Notes: a model not told the origin generated them from the sequence alone. DNA of 64,000 bases from Puccinellia tenuiflora (GCA_012064385.1 QRDG01000134.1:994880-1058879), one strand, 5' to 3'; numbered from the stretch's first letter, positions 1 through 11,501 are shown. Program-made: numbers and translations.

Positions 1-1104
1 CTTCCCATTTCCTCTTACACATACTACAAACCCTATGATGATCCATGCACGCATAAATATAATGGCACCAAAGGCTGTAGCATATCAACATACAACTCGA
101 ATCAACCAAACATATTCAATAATTCAACCATAAAACAAAAGGGAACTACACAAACATAACATAGATCATAGGATAATACTTTATAGCATCAAACACCGTG
201 TTTACATAGAGGGGTACAGAGGTGTGTGGGAGGATGAACCACTGTATACAAGGAGGAATTGATGATGGAGATGGCGGTGAAGGCGGTGGCCATGGAGGAA
301 GAGGCAAAGCGGGGCGGCGGCGGCAGACGGCGGCGTTGCGCAGGGGCTCCTCCTGCGCCGGCCGGCCACAAGGGGTGTACCGCCCCTAACCCCTTCCTCC
401 ATGGCTTCTTGGTGCTGTAGAGGAGACCTACCCTTGTAGATGAGAGCCAGGGGGAGGCAAATTCGTGGCTTTTGGTGCCTGCCCCAAAAATTAGGGTTTC
501 CTCTCTTTATTTAGGTGGTGACAAAGCTTCCCGGCCTTTCGATCGATGGCCCCTTGATCCAAGGGCTCTTGGGCACCTCTAGAACCTTCCTAGGGACCCC
601 TCACATCTTAATGAGGTCCCAGAGTCGTGACTTGGTCGAATCCTCCAAGTTTAGTAAGAGTTGGAGTCAATCACATCATCAACTTTCGGAATCCCGTAAT
701 CAGATATTTGGCCTTCAGTAAAACGGGGATTTCTGAAACTACAGACCTCCGATTGGGCTGTTTTTTAGCTTAAATGAAAGCTATGAAAATTTCTCACAAC
801 TTTATCCGTTGTGAGATCTTCAGTTGACGTCGTCTTCAGGTCTCAAACTGACGATCTCTGAAATCTATTGGAAGGGATAGATTTCAGTAAAGTCAGAGTC
901 CACCTCCAACAAGTGTCCTTTTGCGTTTTTGCCAATTTCCAAGCAATTCATACACATCAAAGTGTAAAACAAGAACATTGTGCACTTTTGTAACTATTAA
1001 TAGGTTAGTCCAAATACATCATAAACTTAATATAAAAACAAGTGTCAAAGGCATAAAAGTAGAATGAAACAATCAAAAATTATAGATACGTTTTGGACAT
1101 ATCA
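1..1104 (-). repeat. Element A left LTR (3' LTR on minus strand), partial
   Basis: This is the last 1.1 kb of an LTR that continues left of the window. It ends ACATATCA, followed at once by CATTCCAAGCTTAA, whose reverse complement is the polypurine tract expected beside a 3' LTR. A TATA-like CTTTATTTAGG lies at 505-515 on the minus strand. Bases 280-400 are GC-rich and low complexity. Short open frames there are not genes. Confidence 0.75.
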
Positions 1105-1118
1105 ACATTCCAAGCTTA
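1105..1118 (-). other. Polypurine tract of element A
   Basis: On the minus strand this reads as a purine-rich AAGCTTGGAATGT directly before the LTR start TGATATGT. It is the presumed plus-strand primer. Related AAGCTTGGGGAT motifs recur inside the element. Confidence 0.65.
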
Positions 1119-4100
1119 ATTCATGCTCGTCCTCGAGTCGTTAAATGATAACAAAATAATTTTTGATGTTGAATTCTTTATCAGGTTTTTAACAATTGCA
1201 TGATAAATGATGTATAGATAATAAAACTTTAGCAACCATGTTACCTAATGAAAAGATATCAACAAACTAAGAGTTCATAATATGAAATTTATAAACATCA
1301 AGCAAGATTGTAATGATCATAATAAAACATGATAGAGTGGTATCTCGCTTGCCCTTTCTGGTACTGTAAAACATAAATGTAGAGCACCTCCGAAGTTCAA
1401 GTGGAGACTAGAACAAAGATATCAAAGATAGAAACGTCACAGCTATAACTTAGTTAATAGTGTTTTGCAACAAAGCACATTACACTAAGAATAACAACCA
1501 TGCTCTCAAAAAAGTGCTCAAAGAAGGATGTGGTGAATCAACATAAAAAAATAAAAGACAGGCCCTTCGCATAGGGAAGCAGGGATTAATCATGTGTTAG
1601 AGCTTTTTTATATATTTTTTATTTTTGAACAGAAGTAAAACAGTTTTGAGACATCCATGCTTTCGTCAACGACTTCACATTAAAGAAACTAGCTAGTCCC
1701 CCATTTCAAACAAGGCTTTTAGACTTGTGAGAGTGGCTGGTTTTAGAGGAACGAGTACATTTCTCTTTCTCCTTTGTTTCACCACTAACCAATGTCTGAG
1801 CTGATTTCTCAGATTTTCATTGTGCGGAGGAGAATGGTGAGTTATATTTATATTTCGCTTAAGCCGCTCTCGGGTAAATTCAAGTGAGGACGTGAACCAT
1901 CAACACCGGGTGAAATGGGAAAAATGACCTTGCTTGTCACAGGTTATATCTAGCTTCGTTACTGCTTCCTCATGAGCTAAAAATAGAGGCACAAAAAGAA
2001 GCATTTTGAATATTTTAAAGTTAGCACATGACAAATTTACTTGGAATGGCAAGGAAATATCACATATAAGAATTTATGGTGGACGTGGAAAGACTGGTAT
2101 CAAGGATTTTGGATGCACGAGCAGCATTCCCGCTCAGTACGACAGTACAGGTGAAGACTAGCAAAGACTAGGAAGCGACAACTAGGAGAGCAATACTTGT
2201 CATAATCATGCTTTGCGACAAATCAATATTAAACAAGGCATAAAAGTGACATCAATACTTTGAGGCAAAAAGTTCAACGAGGCGTGGGACTTTCGTTTGG
2301 TCAATCATGTGTAAACATGCGCCAAGTCAATCCAACATGAATTATTCGGAGGAGGATACCACACTACCATACCATCTTATGAGTAAAACAATGCATGTTA
2401 ACATAAAAAATAACATATTATGCACTCCTAATTAACAAATTGATACTAATCATAAGAAAAACACAAATTTCTAAACAATATTATTCACACATCATTTTTA
2501 AGTTTCAACAAGTAATCCAACAACCAAATAAACTCCCAACCAACTCTCCAAACAGGGGATAAATAAAAGATATGACAATCAGCTCATTTATGTAAACGGT
2601 GTTTTGATACTAAGACAAATAAGTAATAAGATACACACGCTCCAAGTTTATGCAAGTTTCTATGTTGCTCAAAAACAAAGTTTGAAGGTTTGCAAACCGA
2701 GTGATTGTCGATGTAGAGGGATGCGGAGAAATCCCCAAGCTTGGTGCTTTGACCATCCTTGGATATTTCTCAGTTCGGTGTTCCTTCATTTCCCGTGACA
2801 AAACTTCAACACAAAAAGTCTCCCATTCTTTTCTGCGGTTAGACATTAGTGCAATAGATAATATTTCCAATGTGCTGCCATTGAACCTAATCAATTTTTT
2901 TTTCATGTTACAGAGAGGTTGCTGAAGTGGCCAACTTCTAAATGAAAGGTAAGATCCAAAAATAATCAAATGAAAATGCAAAGAGGCCACTCTCACAACA
3001 AAAGTCAAAATTTGTCCAGAAAAATAGCAGCTGGAAAATGCAATTTTTAAGTGCACTTAAACATGTCAGGAATTTTTGCCAATTTTTGTGCGTGCATAGG
3101 ATTAGATGATACTTAACCTGTTAAATTTTCGTGATTTTTAGAGTTTCCAGTAAAATATGAAAAAAACACGCAGTGAGCAGGAGATGTTGAAAACCTAGAA
3201 GCCCTTAAATATGCATCAACTAAAACTAAATGGGTAAAACTTGGTACTTTATTTTTGAAAAAATAAAAGACCATAGGGCAAAACAAAATCAAACTGAAAG
3301 TAAAAACAAACCGACGCTCCAAGAATAGCACATAATATGTGAAGCAATAAAAATATGGTACCACGGGTGAAAACTAATGATTGTCGATGAAGAAGGGTAT
3401 GCCTTGGGCATCCCCAAGCTTAGACGCTTGTGACTTCTTGTATATTTCAGAGGAGGTCCATGGGAACCTCTCCAAGATTGAACTTTTATCCCTTCTTGAT
3501 CTTTCTTCATCACTTCGCTTTTGAATACTTGAAAACTTTCTTCACACAAAACTTCTAATAAACTTCATTAGAGGGTTAGTTCTCAAACAAATTAATCCAC
3601 CTTCAGTTCTCACTTAACAAATTAAATGCACTTGTTCATAAATATTAGCTACTGCCACAAAGATCTAAGTGATGCCCCGGGATCAAAAGAACTCCACTTT
3701 TCCCGTAAAAGAAGCAAATGCAAGAACAAAGACAGAATGTGTCAAAAACAGAACAGAATGTAAAGATTATTTTTTTCGGTATACTAGGACACCTCGAATC
3801 AGAAAACTTAAAACTAATGAAAGTTAGACAAAACCCTGATTCTTACTTTAAAAAAATTTCAGACCCAGATCACGTTCTGTGATTTTTTTTAATTTCGTAC
3901 GGTGACAAACAGAAATATTTTTCTGGACAGAAACTCAAAAATTTAACTTTCCTCTCATTAGAGTATTCTTGGCACAAAAACCAAAACAAAAAGGATACAA
4001 GAGAGTTGCTACAGAGGTAACAACACCCAAACACAAAGAAAACAAAAAAACAGAAAGTAAAAATAAAATGGGTTGCCCTCCCATGAGCGCTTTTCTTTAA

Positions 4101-4847
4101 TGCCTTTTAGCTAGGCTTATTTTAATGATGCTCTTATAAGATTAAGAGTTGAAACAATAAGTAGAGCATCAAGGAGTAAATATCAAAACACATTTAAATC
4201 TAACCCTCTTCCTATGCATAGGAATCTTGTAAGAAAATAAATCATTGAAACATAATGTGACTAGCATAGGAAGGCAAAACAAATGCAACTTCAAAACTTT
4301 CAACATAAAGAGAGGAGACTAAACACTATTGAGATATTTAGAACCATGTTTTCCTCTCTCATAATAACTTTCAGTAGCATCATAAGCAAATTTTAATAAT
4401 ATAGCTGTCACAATAAAAATTCTTACAAAAGTCCACATGCATACAATTATTATATAAGGACAATATGAGTAATATAGATCATGAACGAGACAACCTGATA
4501 TACGTTGATGAATAAGGAGGGATGCCTCAGGCATCCCCAAGCTTAAATGGTTGTATCTTCTTGAATATGTTCTTGGGGTGCCCCTGGGCATCCCCAAGCT
4601 TGAGCTCTTGTGTCTTATCGTTCGTCTCATATCACCATATTGATTGGATCTTATAGACTATATCCACATAAAACTTCACAAAACTCATTAGTAGGGTTAG
4701 TACTTGTTAAATAAAATCCACTCATGTTCAAACATTGGCAAAAGTTTCATAATATTTATTCAACATTAGCCATTATATATACGAAATTGTTCAAATATTC
4801 CTTTGTTCGTCGATAACTCAAGAAGCTAAGAACACTTAAGTACAATA
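1119..4847 (-). other. Non-coding interior of element A with repeated hairpin/polypurine motifs
   Basis: AT-rich sequence without a recognisable protein domain. The motif ATCCCCAAGCTT occurs near 2731, 3411, 4533 and 4590. On the minus strand each reads AAGCTTGGGGAT, like the polypurine tract beside the LTR. Several lie next to an inverted arm, for example GGGATGCC-TCA-GGCATCCC at 4519-4537. Short minus-strand frames at 2610-3056, 3289-3549 and 4319-4630 include the peptide SLG(M/I) at these motifs. They are otherwise unlike known proteins. They resemble the frames of the related element at 58345-59355 only in layout. Confidence 0.6.
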
Positions 4848-5386
4848 CTAGCAAACATGCCCGTGCGTTGCTACTGGTTGATTTTGAACCATACACATAT
4901 TTATCATTCATATATCGGAATGATAAAGTACATAAGCTACAGTTGCACACATATTTATAGTTCAAACTAGACATTAAGATTCCTTTGGTTTAGCATTTAG
5001 AAATTTGAAGAATGGTAGCAACAATACTTAGAAGCTAGTATGCACGGAATAGAAGCTCCGAATATTTAGTATGGATGGAATAGAAACTCTGAATATTGAC
5101 GGTGTTAGGAAAGCAACGGAAATTGTATTAATCTGTGTTTAACCAAATATTATGAAAGTTTTATAAAACAAACTACCTCATGAATCAAACGGTGTCTATG
5201 GCCAACATGGCCACTACCGACCGGTGACGGCTCCTCCTTCACTTCCGCAGTTGGCGCTCATGGCTGATGAGGACAAAACCGACTACTAGCATTCCATATA
5301 TAAGTAAACGATCCAGTAGATAAACGATAAAGTTATACATAGCATAAACTAATTAAGCATCCTCGATGATCAATCAAAGATCACCT

Positions 5387-5502
5387 AGACTGTGCGCGTG
5401 CACCTGTCGTCCAACCGCTAGGCCTCGAAGCAGCCATTGTCCTCAAGGATGTGGACCGGGACGTGGGAGTATCCGCATCTCTTAGACTGTGCGCGTGCAC
5501 CT
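5387..5502. repeat. Direct repeat inside the Helitron
   Basis: TAGACTGTGCGCGTGCACCT occurs at about 5387 and again at about 5483, roughly 95 bp apart. The flanking sequence may be captured genic DNA, but I recognise no protein in it. Confidence 0.6.
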
Positions 5503-5984
5503 AGTCATGCTCAGCGCCCAGATCGACTGACTTTGTCGTCGACGAGATCGGAGCTTATGGCTATGTACATAATCTTAGATGAGGCGGTGTGTTCTTTTGA
5601 CAAGTATGTTCGATTTCCAGAACTACTTACCTTATGAAATTTCTCTAGTAAAACATAATGCTACTACGGATTGAATTGATTTGTTTGTCAAAAGAATTTG
5701 ATATAATTATCTGCAGTTACCGTACTCTGTTTGCAAACAAACCACGATCTGTTTTGTTGGGTTATCTTCATCATGTTGGTAATATTTTAGGTTAAGATCC
5801 CGAGTTTGTTACACAGAGAGGGGAAGATGGGGAGAATATGTAAGTCAACTTAGTGGTAGCTAGACTACCCAAAAATTTGTACCTATCCCTTGCATGCTTC
5901 GCACGTAGTTAAGAGTAAGATTCAAGGGATAAAGGTTCACCTGATCTCTAGCGCACCTGGTAGTTTTCAAGGCAGGGTGCACCT

Positions 5985-6560
5985 TTGCATTTAGGAAATT
6001 GACGGACACCCAACACTATTTCCGCGGAAGCAAACCGAAAATCTGCGTTGTCAACAAACTCCGGTAGCTTAACAGTGTCACGCCATGCCACGACGACTGT
6101 CTCTCCGGCCTAGCGCCGCCACACCCTCGTCCGTTGCTACCCACGTACCCAATCAAGTTGCCAAGTTGGTCTGCGCTCAAAACGACCCCGGCCGCCTGCA
6201 GCTCCATTACCGGCTGCACGAACATGGCTTGGTTAGTGAGCTGGACGACTCCGACCACGGTCACAGATCGCACGCGTAATTAAAAGAACTTGGTAAGGGC
6301 GTAGTACTCCGGGTGGGATACGCCAGAGGCGGCGAGCAGGCCGGCGCAGCTGTACATGCACTCCTCGTCATCCTAAGATTTCTGGTTGGCGTTGAACCCG
6401 TCATATGCGAGCTCGGCGTCTCGTCATAAGGGATGAAAGAGGTGCGGGTGTCAGGGAGGAGCGGGTCCAGGAGCCCGACCCACGACACTGAATCCTGGGG
6501 ACATGGGAGTGTGCGCTGTCAGTGTCTACCGCCCCCGCTCGTCGGCAATCACACGACCGC
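5985..6560 (-). pseudogene. Captured phospholipase A1-II (class III lipase) gene fragment
   Basis: Minus-strand translation across frames gives blocks diagnostic of plant phospholipase A1-II. In order they are SWVGLLDPLLPDTR and SFIPY, then AELAYDGFNANQKS, CMYSCAGLLAASGVSHPEYY and ALTKFF, then IGYV, VATDEGVAALGRRD, VVVAWRDTVK and ADFRFASA..VLG. In intact enzymes this order runs from the N-terminus to just past the VVVAWRGT strand. The GHSLG nucleophile region is absent. An in-frame TAG follows NQKS, a TAA follows ALTKFF, and at least one frameshift separates the later blocks, so it cannot make enzyme. It lies inside a Helitron in the same orientation, which points to transposon capture. The Gly of AWRGT is replaced by Asp. 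The match is from recalled family motifs, not a database search. Confidence 0.8.
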
Positions 6561-7680
6561 CTCTGTTGAGCTACGTGTCGATGATTCTGTCCTCTACCAT
6601 CGCCATGGTGGACGACCACTCTAAGCCGTGCTTAAGTCGGGGCTCCTCTCTAGCTCTCTTCGTCTTCTATGACGCCCAGCCTCATTGTTGCCTCGCGCGG
6701 GCGTACCTCGCCGGGTTTCCCGGCGACCACGCCACGACGACGGCGATCGTTCCTCACCAGGCTCCACGGCGGCGATAGGTTCTACCTCTATGGCGTACCT
6801 CGCCAGACTCCTTGGTGACGACGGAATCTACAGATCGAGAGGATTAGCCTAGTTTTGTAGTATCTCTTCTTCTAGTTTCCTAGTTGTACGATATAGGACT
6901 TGGACACATATACGGGCAGGTGATGTACACTATAGGATCGTGCGTGCGGGATAATCTACCGAGGCGGTGGCCTTTTTTTTTGTTCAATCGTTTTTTTTTC
7001 TAACTTATGGATGGCAGCGGTGGGTAATTATTCACAGCTTTAGGGGCAATTTCGATGACGTACCAAACCAAACCGCGGAAGTCTTATTGCTTTTATTATT
7101 AGGTATAGATTAAATAAAGACAGAAATTTACCAAAACTGAACAGTCAGGAAAGATCGATTTTTAAGAGGTACCTACGTAGCTCAAATCAGAAAAGTCATA
7201 ACTAATGAAAGTTAGATAATAAGCTCAGGTTTACGCACAAAAAGTTGCAGATCAAAATAATGTTCTCATGATTTTAACCATTTTATACGGTGAAGCACAT
7301 AAAATCTGTTTCTGTGCAGTAAACCAAACTTGTGCACTTTCAAATAACTAGAGACTACTATTAGCACTTTATTTTTATGGTTCAGAGGAATATACAGAAT
7401 ATATAAATGTTTTTAGCTTAGAAGCTTCTATGGAAAAATTTGCTTTGGTTTCATAGGCATGAACACAAGTGTTCAAGGTCGACCCCCACTTAACCATTGC
7501 ACCTTTCTCCAACCACTTCTCTTTTTGAAAAAGTTTTAGTTAGCAAGTACAACTAATTTTTTTTATAATTCGCATTCCCTATCTATACTAAGATAAAAAA
7601 CAACTTACAACTGAAAGTAAAAATTAATTAGAGATAAATCAAACAAATGCACACAAGAATATCTACCCCACGCTATTGCT

Positions 7681-7697
7681 CCCTGGCAACGGCGCCA
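7681..7697 (-). other. Primer binding site of element A (tRNA-Asp type)
   Basis: CCCTGGCAACGGCGCCA on the plus strand equals the 3' end of tRNA-Asp including CCA, with one mismatch. Its complement on the minus strand is the primer site, about 10 bp after the 5' LTR end. Confidence 0.8.
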
Positions 7698-7707
7698 GAA
7701 AAAGTCT

Positions 7708-8886
7708 TGATAACCCGCAAGTGTAGGGGATCGTTTGTAGCCTTTTAGATAAGTAAGAGTGTCGAACCTAACGAGGAGCTAAAGGTAGGACAAGTATTCT
7801 CTCAAATTCTATGAACCATTGACACAACTCTACGCACACTAGACGTTTACTCTTTATACGAAATAAAACTAGAGGAACAATACGGGTGTGAAACGATAGC
7901 TTTGCAAGATAATAAAGAACAATAAAGTAAAAGTTAGTTGCTGCAGCAATAAGATAACATAAAGTGGCATAAAGTAACAGAACAATGAGTGTGGAAAAGT
8001 GGTGAATGGCGTGGTGGAATTGTCCATAATTAATTAGTGAAACTACTCGGTTCATTGTCTTTGATGCAGTTTTCTATGCGGGAGAGGCAAATATACATGT
8101 ACTCACTACTTATGCTTACACATACTAGAGACTATTGCTACCCGCATGGTAGCTACACACCCATGCATTATACGGAGATGCAAGCCGTATGTATCCATTT
8201 TAGCTTGTTTTCCTAGTAAAACACGGATATTTGGTGTACAAAACTGGTTTCGGAATTTTCAAAAAATATTTTTTGTTCGTAATTTTTAGCTTTTTTTCAT
8301 AGTTGACTTTTTTGTTGACTTTTGGGTCAAACTTAACTAAAAAAATCACAGCGGATGGAAAAAAAATTCGAAAAAAAATTTCAAAATACTTTTTAATAAT
8401 TCTATCAACTCTACTCAATGACATCCCCCTTGTCTACTTGAGTAATCTATTTTACCACTACTATACGTTTCGGTCAAACTTAGGGTGTGTAGCTACCCAT
8501 GGGGGGTAGCAAGTCTTTCCGACACATACTATGATTGGAATGTTAGCAAGCTTCCATAAATACTAACAATTCATTAAGGTTTTCCCCAACCATAGCATTA
8601 AGTTTAAGGTCCTCTTTATCCCATACATATAAGATTTCGGTTCGAGTTCTTAGATTTCTGTCAATCCCGCAGAACTTCCCCCTTCCCCTTACACATACTA
8701 CAAACCCTATGATGATGATCCATGCACGCATAAATATAATGGCACCAAAGGACTGTACCATATCAACATACAACTCGAATTAACCAAACATATTCAATAA
8801 TTCAACCATAAGACAAAAGGGAACTACACAAACATGACATAGATCATAAGATAATACTTTATAGCATCAAACACCATGTTTACATA
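7708..8886 (-). repeat. Element A right LTR (5' LTR), truncated
   Basis: Begins TGATAACCCG next to the primer site. The segment 8680-8886 matches 1-210 of the left LTR. At about 8886 the match stops and the sequence changes to an LTR of another family, so the remaining part, about 0.9 kb in the left copy, is lost. Confidence 0.75.
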
Positions 8887-9516
8887 TAGCATTAATTTTT
8901 AAGGGCCCCGATACTAATACCCATAAAGTAACTTCATAACTTGGTATCAGGTTTACATGCCCCCTAAGACCTCCTCAATTCATTACATCATAGTGTTCTC
9001 CTATGAGCCCATATAGGTGAAGTGATATGCAGTCGACGTTCGCACAACACCATCATAGAATTACATCAAAGATAAAAACTAGACAAGATACCAACACATG
9101 TTATATAAAAATCATTGCCAATTCATCCTATGCCCCCAGGAACATGAGAGAACTACTCACAACGCCAAGACATGATATGATTCAGTGGTACAAGTGATAC
9201 AACACAATCTGAAACTATGATCTCCCCACAAAACAATGACAAGTAGCAATTCACAAACATGTAAAATAGCACTTAGACAATGGCTAGGGATCAACCAATC
9301 TCAAACTATGAGGGGGATGAAGTGGATCACGAAGATGGTGATGAAGATGGTGATGGAGATGGTGCTAGTCTTGGCGGTGGTGTTGATGGAGACTCCGGAG
9401 GGGGGATGGAGAAGACCTCCGGAGGTGGTTCCGGCGGTGTTTCCCCCCTCCGATCTTCTCCGGCGGTTTCTGGTTTTGTGTTTCTCCGCCGCCTCCTTCC
9501 GGAAAACGTCGGGGGA

Positions 9517-9529
9517 CCTTTTATATAGG
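9517..9529 (-). promoter_or_regulatory. LTR TATA box
   Basis: The minus strand reads CCTATATAAAAGG. The same position is occupied by CTATATAAAG in the LTR at 60453-60465 and by a weaker TATAATAA in the LTR at 54718-54730. Confidence 0.6.
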
Positions 9530-9598
9530 CGTTTTTAGGTCACGAGGATGCTTCAGGGCGAAGGATCGACGCAAACGGGGCCACGAGGGCAGAAATAG

Positions 9599-9608
9599 GT
9601 GGGCCCAC
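9599..9608. promoter_or_regulatory. Palindromic TCP-type site upstream of LTR TATA
   Basis: GTGGGCCCAC matches the known TCP transcription factor consensus in both orientations. It is about 75 bp upstream of the TATA box in element orientation. It recurs at 54799-54808 (identical) and 60535-60544 (last base changed). Binding is inferred. Confidence 0.45.
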
Positions 9609-9936
9609 GCAGCCTGGTATTGTAGCCGCATGGGCCCCCCTATTTTGGCCCTCCGGCCTCCGTTCACTTACTTCTTTCGCTCCTAGGTCTTCCTCCTTCC
9701 AAAATAATGATCCCCGTAAATTTTCAGCTCATTTGGACGTCGTTTGGGTCCCTGAAACATCAAAATATAGAAAATAGGGTTTTCTGCCAGTGCAGGGTTA
9801 ATTCCAAATAAATGGGGAAACTGTGAATTATCCCCAAAATCATTATAAAACAATGATATAACCCTTATATGATGCAAATATGATTGAAATATGAGAATTA
9901 TAATGCAAAGTTCATGTATGCATTTTACATGCATCA

Positions 9937-11501
9937 ATCTCCTCTCTTGAAACCCTAAGTTTGGGGAAGAATCATTGGAGGGATTGAGAGGAATCAAGCT
10001 CACAAGGTTAGCAACAATGGAGGAGAGAGGAAATCAAGTGAGCAAGAACCAGCAGCAGGTTTTGGGGAAGAAGGAGGCTTTTTATAGCCTCCCCCAAAAA
10101 CTAGCCGTTACAGCCTTTCCAGGCCGGAGACTCCGGTGTAAGTGGCCCGGAGACTCTGGCATGGGCCGGACATTCCGGCCAGGCTCCGGGCATTACGGAT
10201 CACCGGGGCAGGCCGGAGATTCCGGTCCAGAGGGCCGGAGACTCCGGACACTCTCCGGGAGGTTCCGGACCCCTATCTAGTACCGCACCACAAAGATGCA
10301 AAAGAGCTGAGAAAAATTTGGGGTCGGAGATTCCGGGTCCCTTGGGCCGGAGACTCCGGTGGGCCGAAGACTCCGGTCCATCTCCGGGGTACCTCCGGAC
10401 CCCAGTCCAGAAGCGCACCACACAAATCCATTTGGCCAAGAGGGCCGGAGACTCCGGCCAGGCCGGAGATTCCGGACACACTCCGGGCCAGATCCAAATA
10501 GCAAATCCAAAGCCCCATAACTTTTGCATATGAACTCCGTTTTCGATAATCTTGGACTCATTGGAATCGTCACAATGAGCACAACAAGAATATGCAGAGA
10601 AACATCATGGTCCAACAATATATTGTAAAACCAAATGGGGAAAGTTTAAAAGCTCTTTTTCGCAAACCGAAAAATCGTTTCTTTTGCAATTGAAGTCCGA
10701 ATGAAGCAAAACCAATTTTGTTGGAAAGAGGACGACAAAAGCAACCTTTGAAAATGGCAAACTAGCAAAGGAGATTTTGCAAAGGGTTGGAAAGGTGAAA
10801 CCTTCCAAAAGGATGAACGGCAAAATCTCCAATACCGAAGATGCAAAAAGAAAACGAATATGCAAACCGTTTTTGGTGATCTTAGCCTTGTCATAACACG
10901 CACGACAAGCACCAAGACCACACCACGATAAGAGTCAAATAAGAACCAATGAAGATGATCTCAAAATGCAAAGATGCAAAGGGTTGAGCTCTCCACGAAT
11001 GATACGATCAAGTTACTCGGTCGAGAGCCCCTCTTGATAGTACGGTTATCTATCCTATAATACGGTCTCTCACTAAGCATCATGAGACCGGTAAAAAAGA
11101 AACCCTATCAAGATCATACCTTTGCCTTGCGTATTAATCCTCTTGAGGTCGATGAAGACAATTGACGATCTTCAACTCCTCAAGATGCAACACCTTCCTC
11201 GATTGCGCTTCGATGAAGATTCACATGACGCTCCCCCATACACCGAGATGGGGAAAGCACATTTCGGCACATCTTCACTTGGACTTGAGTGTTGATCAAC
11301 ACGCACTTAGCCTTGATCAACACATACTTTTCTTCCCTTAACCTCGACTCCAACACATGGAGAACAAGCAAGACCTTGACTCCAACAAATAGAGACAAGC
11401 AAGCTAATGGACACCTACAAATATAGCTCAATGCAAATATTAGTCCATAGAGATTGTCATTAATTACCAAAACCATGCATGGGGGCAACCATGCACTTTC
11501 A
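9937..11501 (-). repeat. Element C left LTR, 5'-truncated
   Basis: Closely matches 18058-19639 of the right LTR, ending CATGCACTTTCA. The portion equivalent to 17181-18057 is absent and replaced by the LTR fragment ending at 9936. TATA box on the minus strand at 10078-10089 (GGCTATAAAAAG). Confidence 0.85.
10121..10497 (-). repeat. Array of CCGGAG-A-CTCCGG inverted repeats (left LTR)
   Basis: About ten copies of CCGGAGACTCCGG or one-to-two-base variants (CCGGAGATTCCGG, CCGGACATTCCGG), irregularly spaced 15-100 bp apart. The array ends about 32 bp upstream of the TATA box in element orientation. Open frames through it are artefacts of the repeat. Confidence 0.85.

Larger units (their letters stand above)
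4848..7109 (-). mobile_element. Helitron (non-autonomous) with captured gene fragments
   Basis: On the minus strand the segment begins TCTATACCTAATAATAAAAG, matching the grass Helitron 5' consensus TCTATACTAAT. It ends GCAACGCACGGGCATGTTTG then CTAG, with a T following. That is the CTRR-T terminus and the GCACGGGC subterminal motif typical of grass Helitrons. The flanks give A at the 5' side and T at the 3' side, as expected for insertion into AT without target duplication. The host sequence resumes on both sides as element A. No Rep/helicase is present, so the copy is non-autonomous. The subterminal hairpin is degraded. A phospholipase A1 fragment lies inside in the same orientation. Confidence 0.78.
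1..8886 (-). mobile_element. Non-autonomous Asp-primed LTR retrotransposon (element A), interrupted by a Helitron
   Basis: The element reads on the minus strand. Its right end begins TGATAACCCG at 7708 and its left LTR ends ACATATCA at 1104, giving the TGATA/TATCA ends of one LTR family. The segment at about 1-200 repeats at about 8680-8880, so both LTRs are sampled. Next to the right LTR, 7681-7697 matches the 3' end of tRNA-Asp (GGCAACGGCGCCA), the primer site type used by Athila-like Gypsy elements. No reverse transcriptase or integrase motifs are visible in the 6.6 kb interior, so I call it non-autonomous. It shares layout and the motif ATCCCCAAGCTT with the complete element at 53723-60868. 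The left edge is cut by the window and the right LTR is truncated at about 8886. Lineage by inference; exact family unknown. Confidence 0.8.
8887..9936 (-). repeat. Truncated LTR related to the 53723-60868 element family
   Basis: From the CATAAAGTAACTTCAT block through GATGCAAATATG to the end ACATGCATCA this tracks the LTRs at 53723-55135 and 59457-60868. It lacks its TGATAATC start. It carries the same TATA box (CCTTTTATATAGG, 9517-9529), a GTGGGCCCAC site (9599-9608) and the palindrome ACCTCCGGAGGT (9415-9426). It ends inside the LTR of the gag-only element, which resumes at 9937. Confidence 0.75.

Noticed and set aside
10121..10497. CRISPR-like array
   Set aside because: Units are short near-palindromes with irregular spacing inside a plant LTR. 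No cas genes, and the genome is eukaryotic.
10142..10618. Overlapping 80-120 codon frames through the CCGGAG array, also 18184-18754
   Set aside because: Generated by the repeat unit in all frames; no start context or domain.
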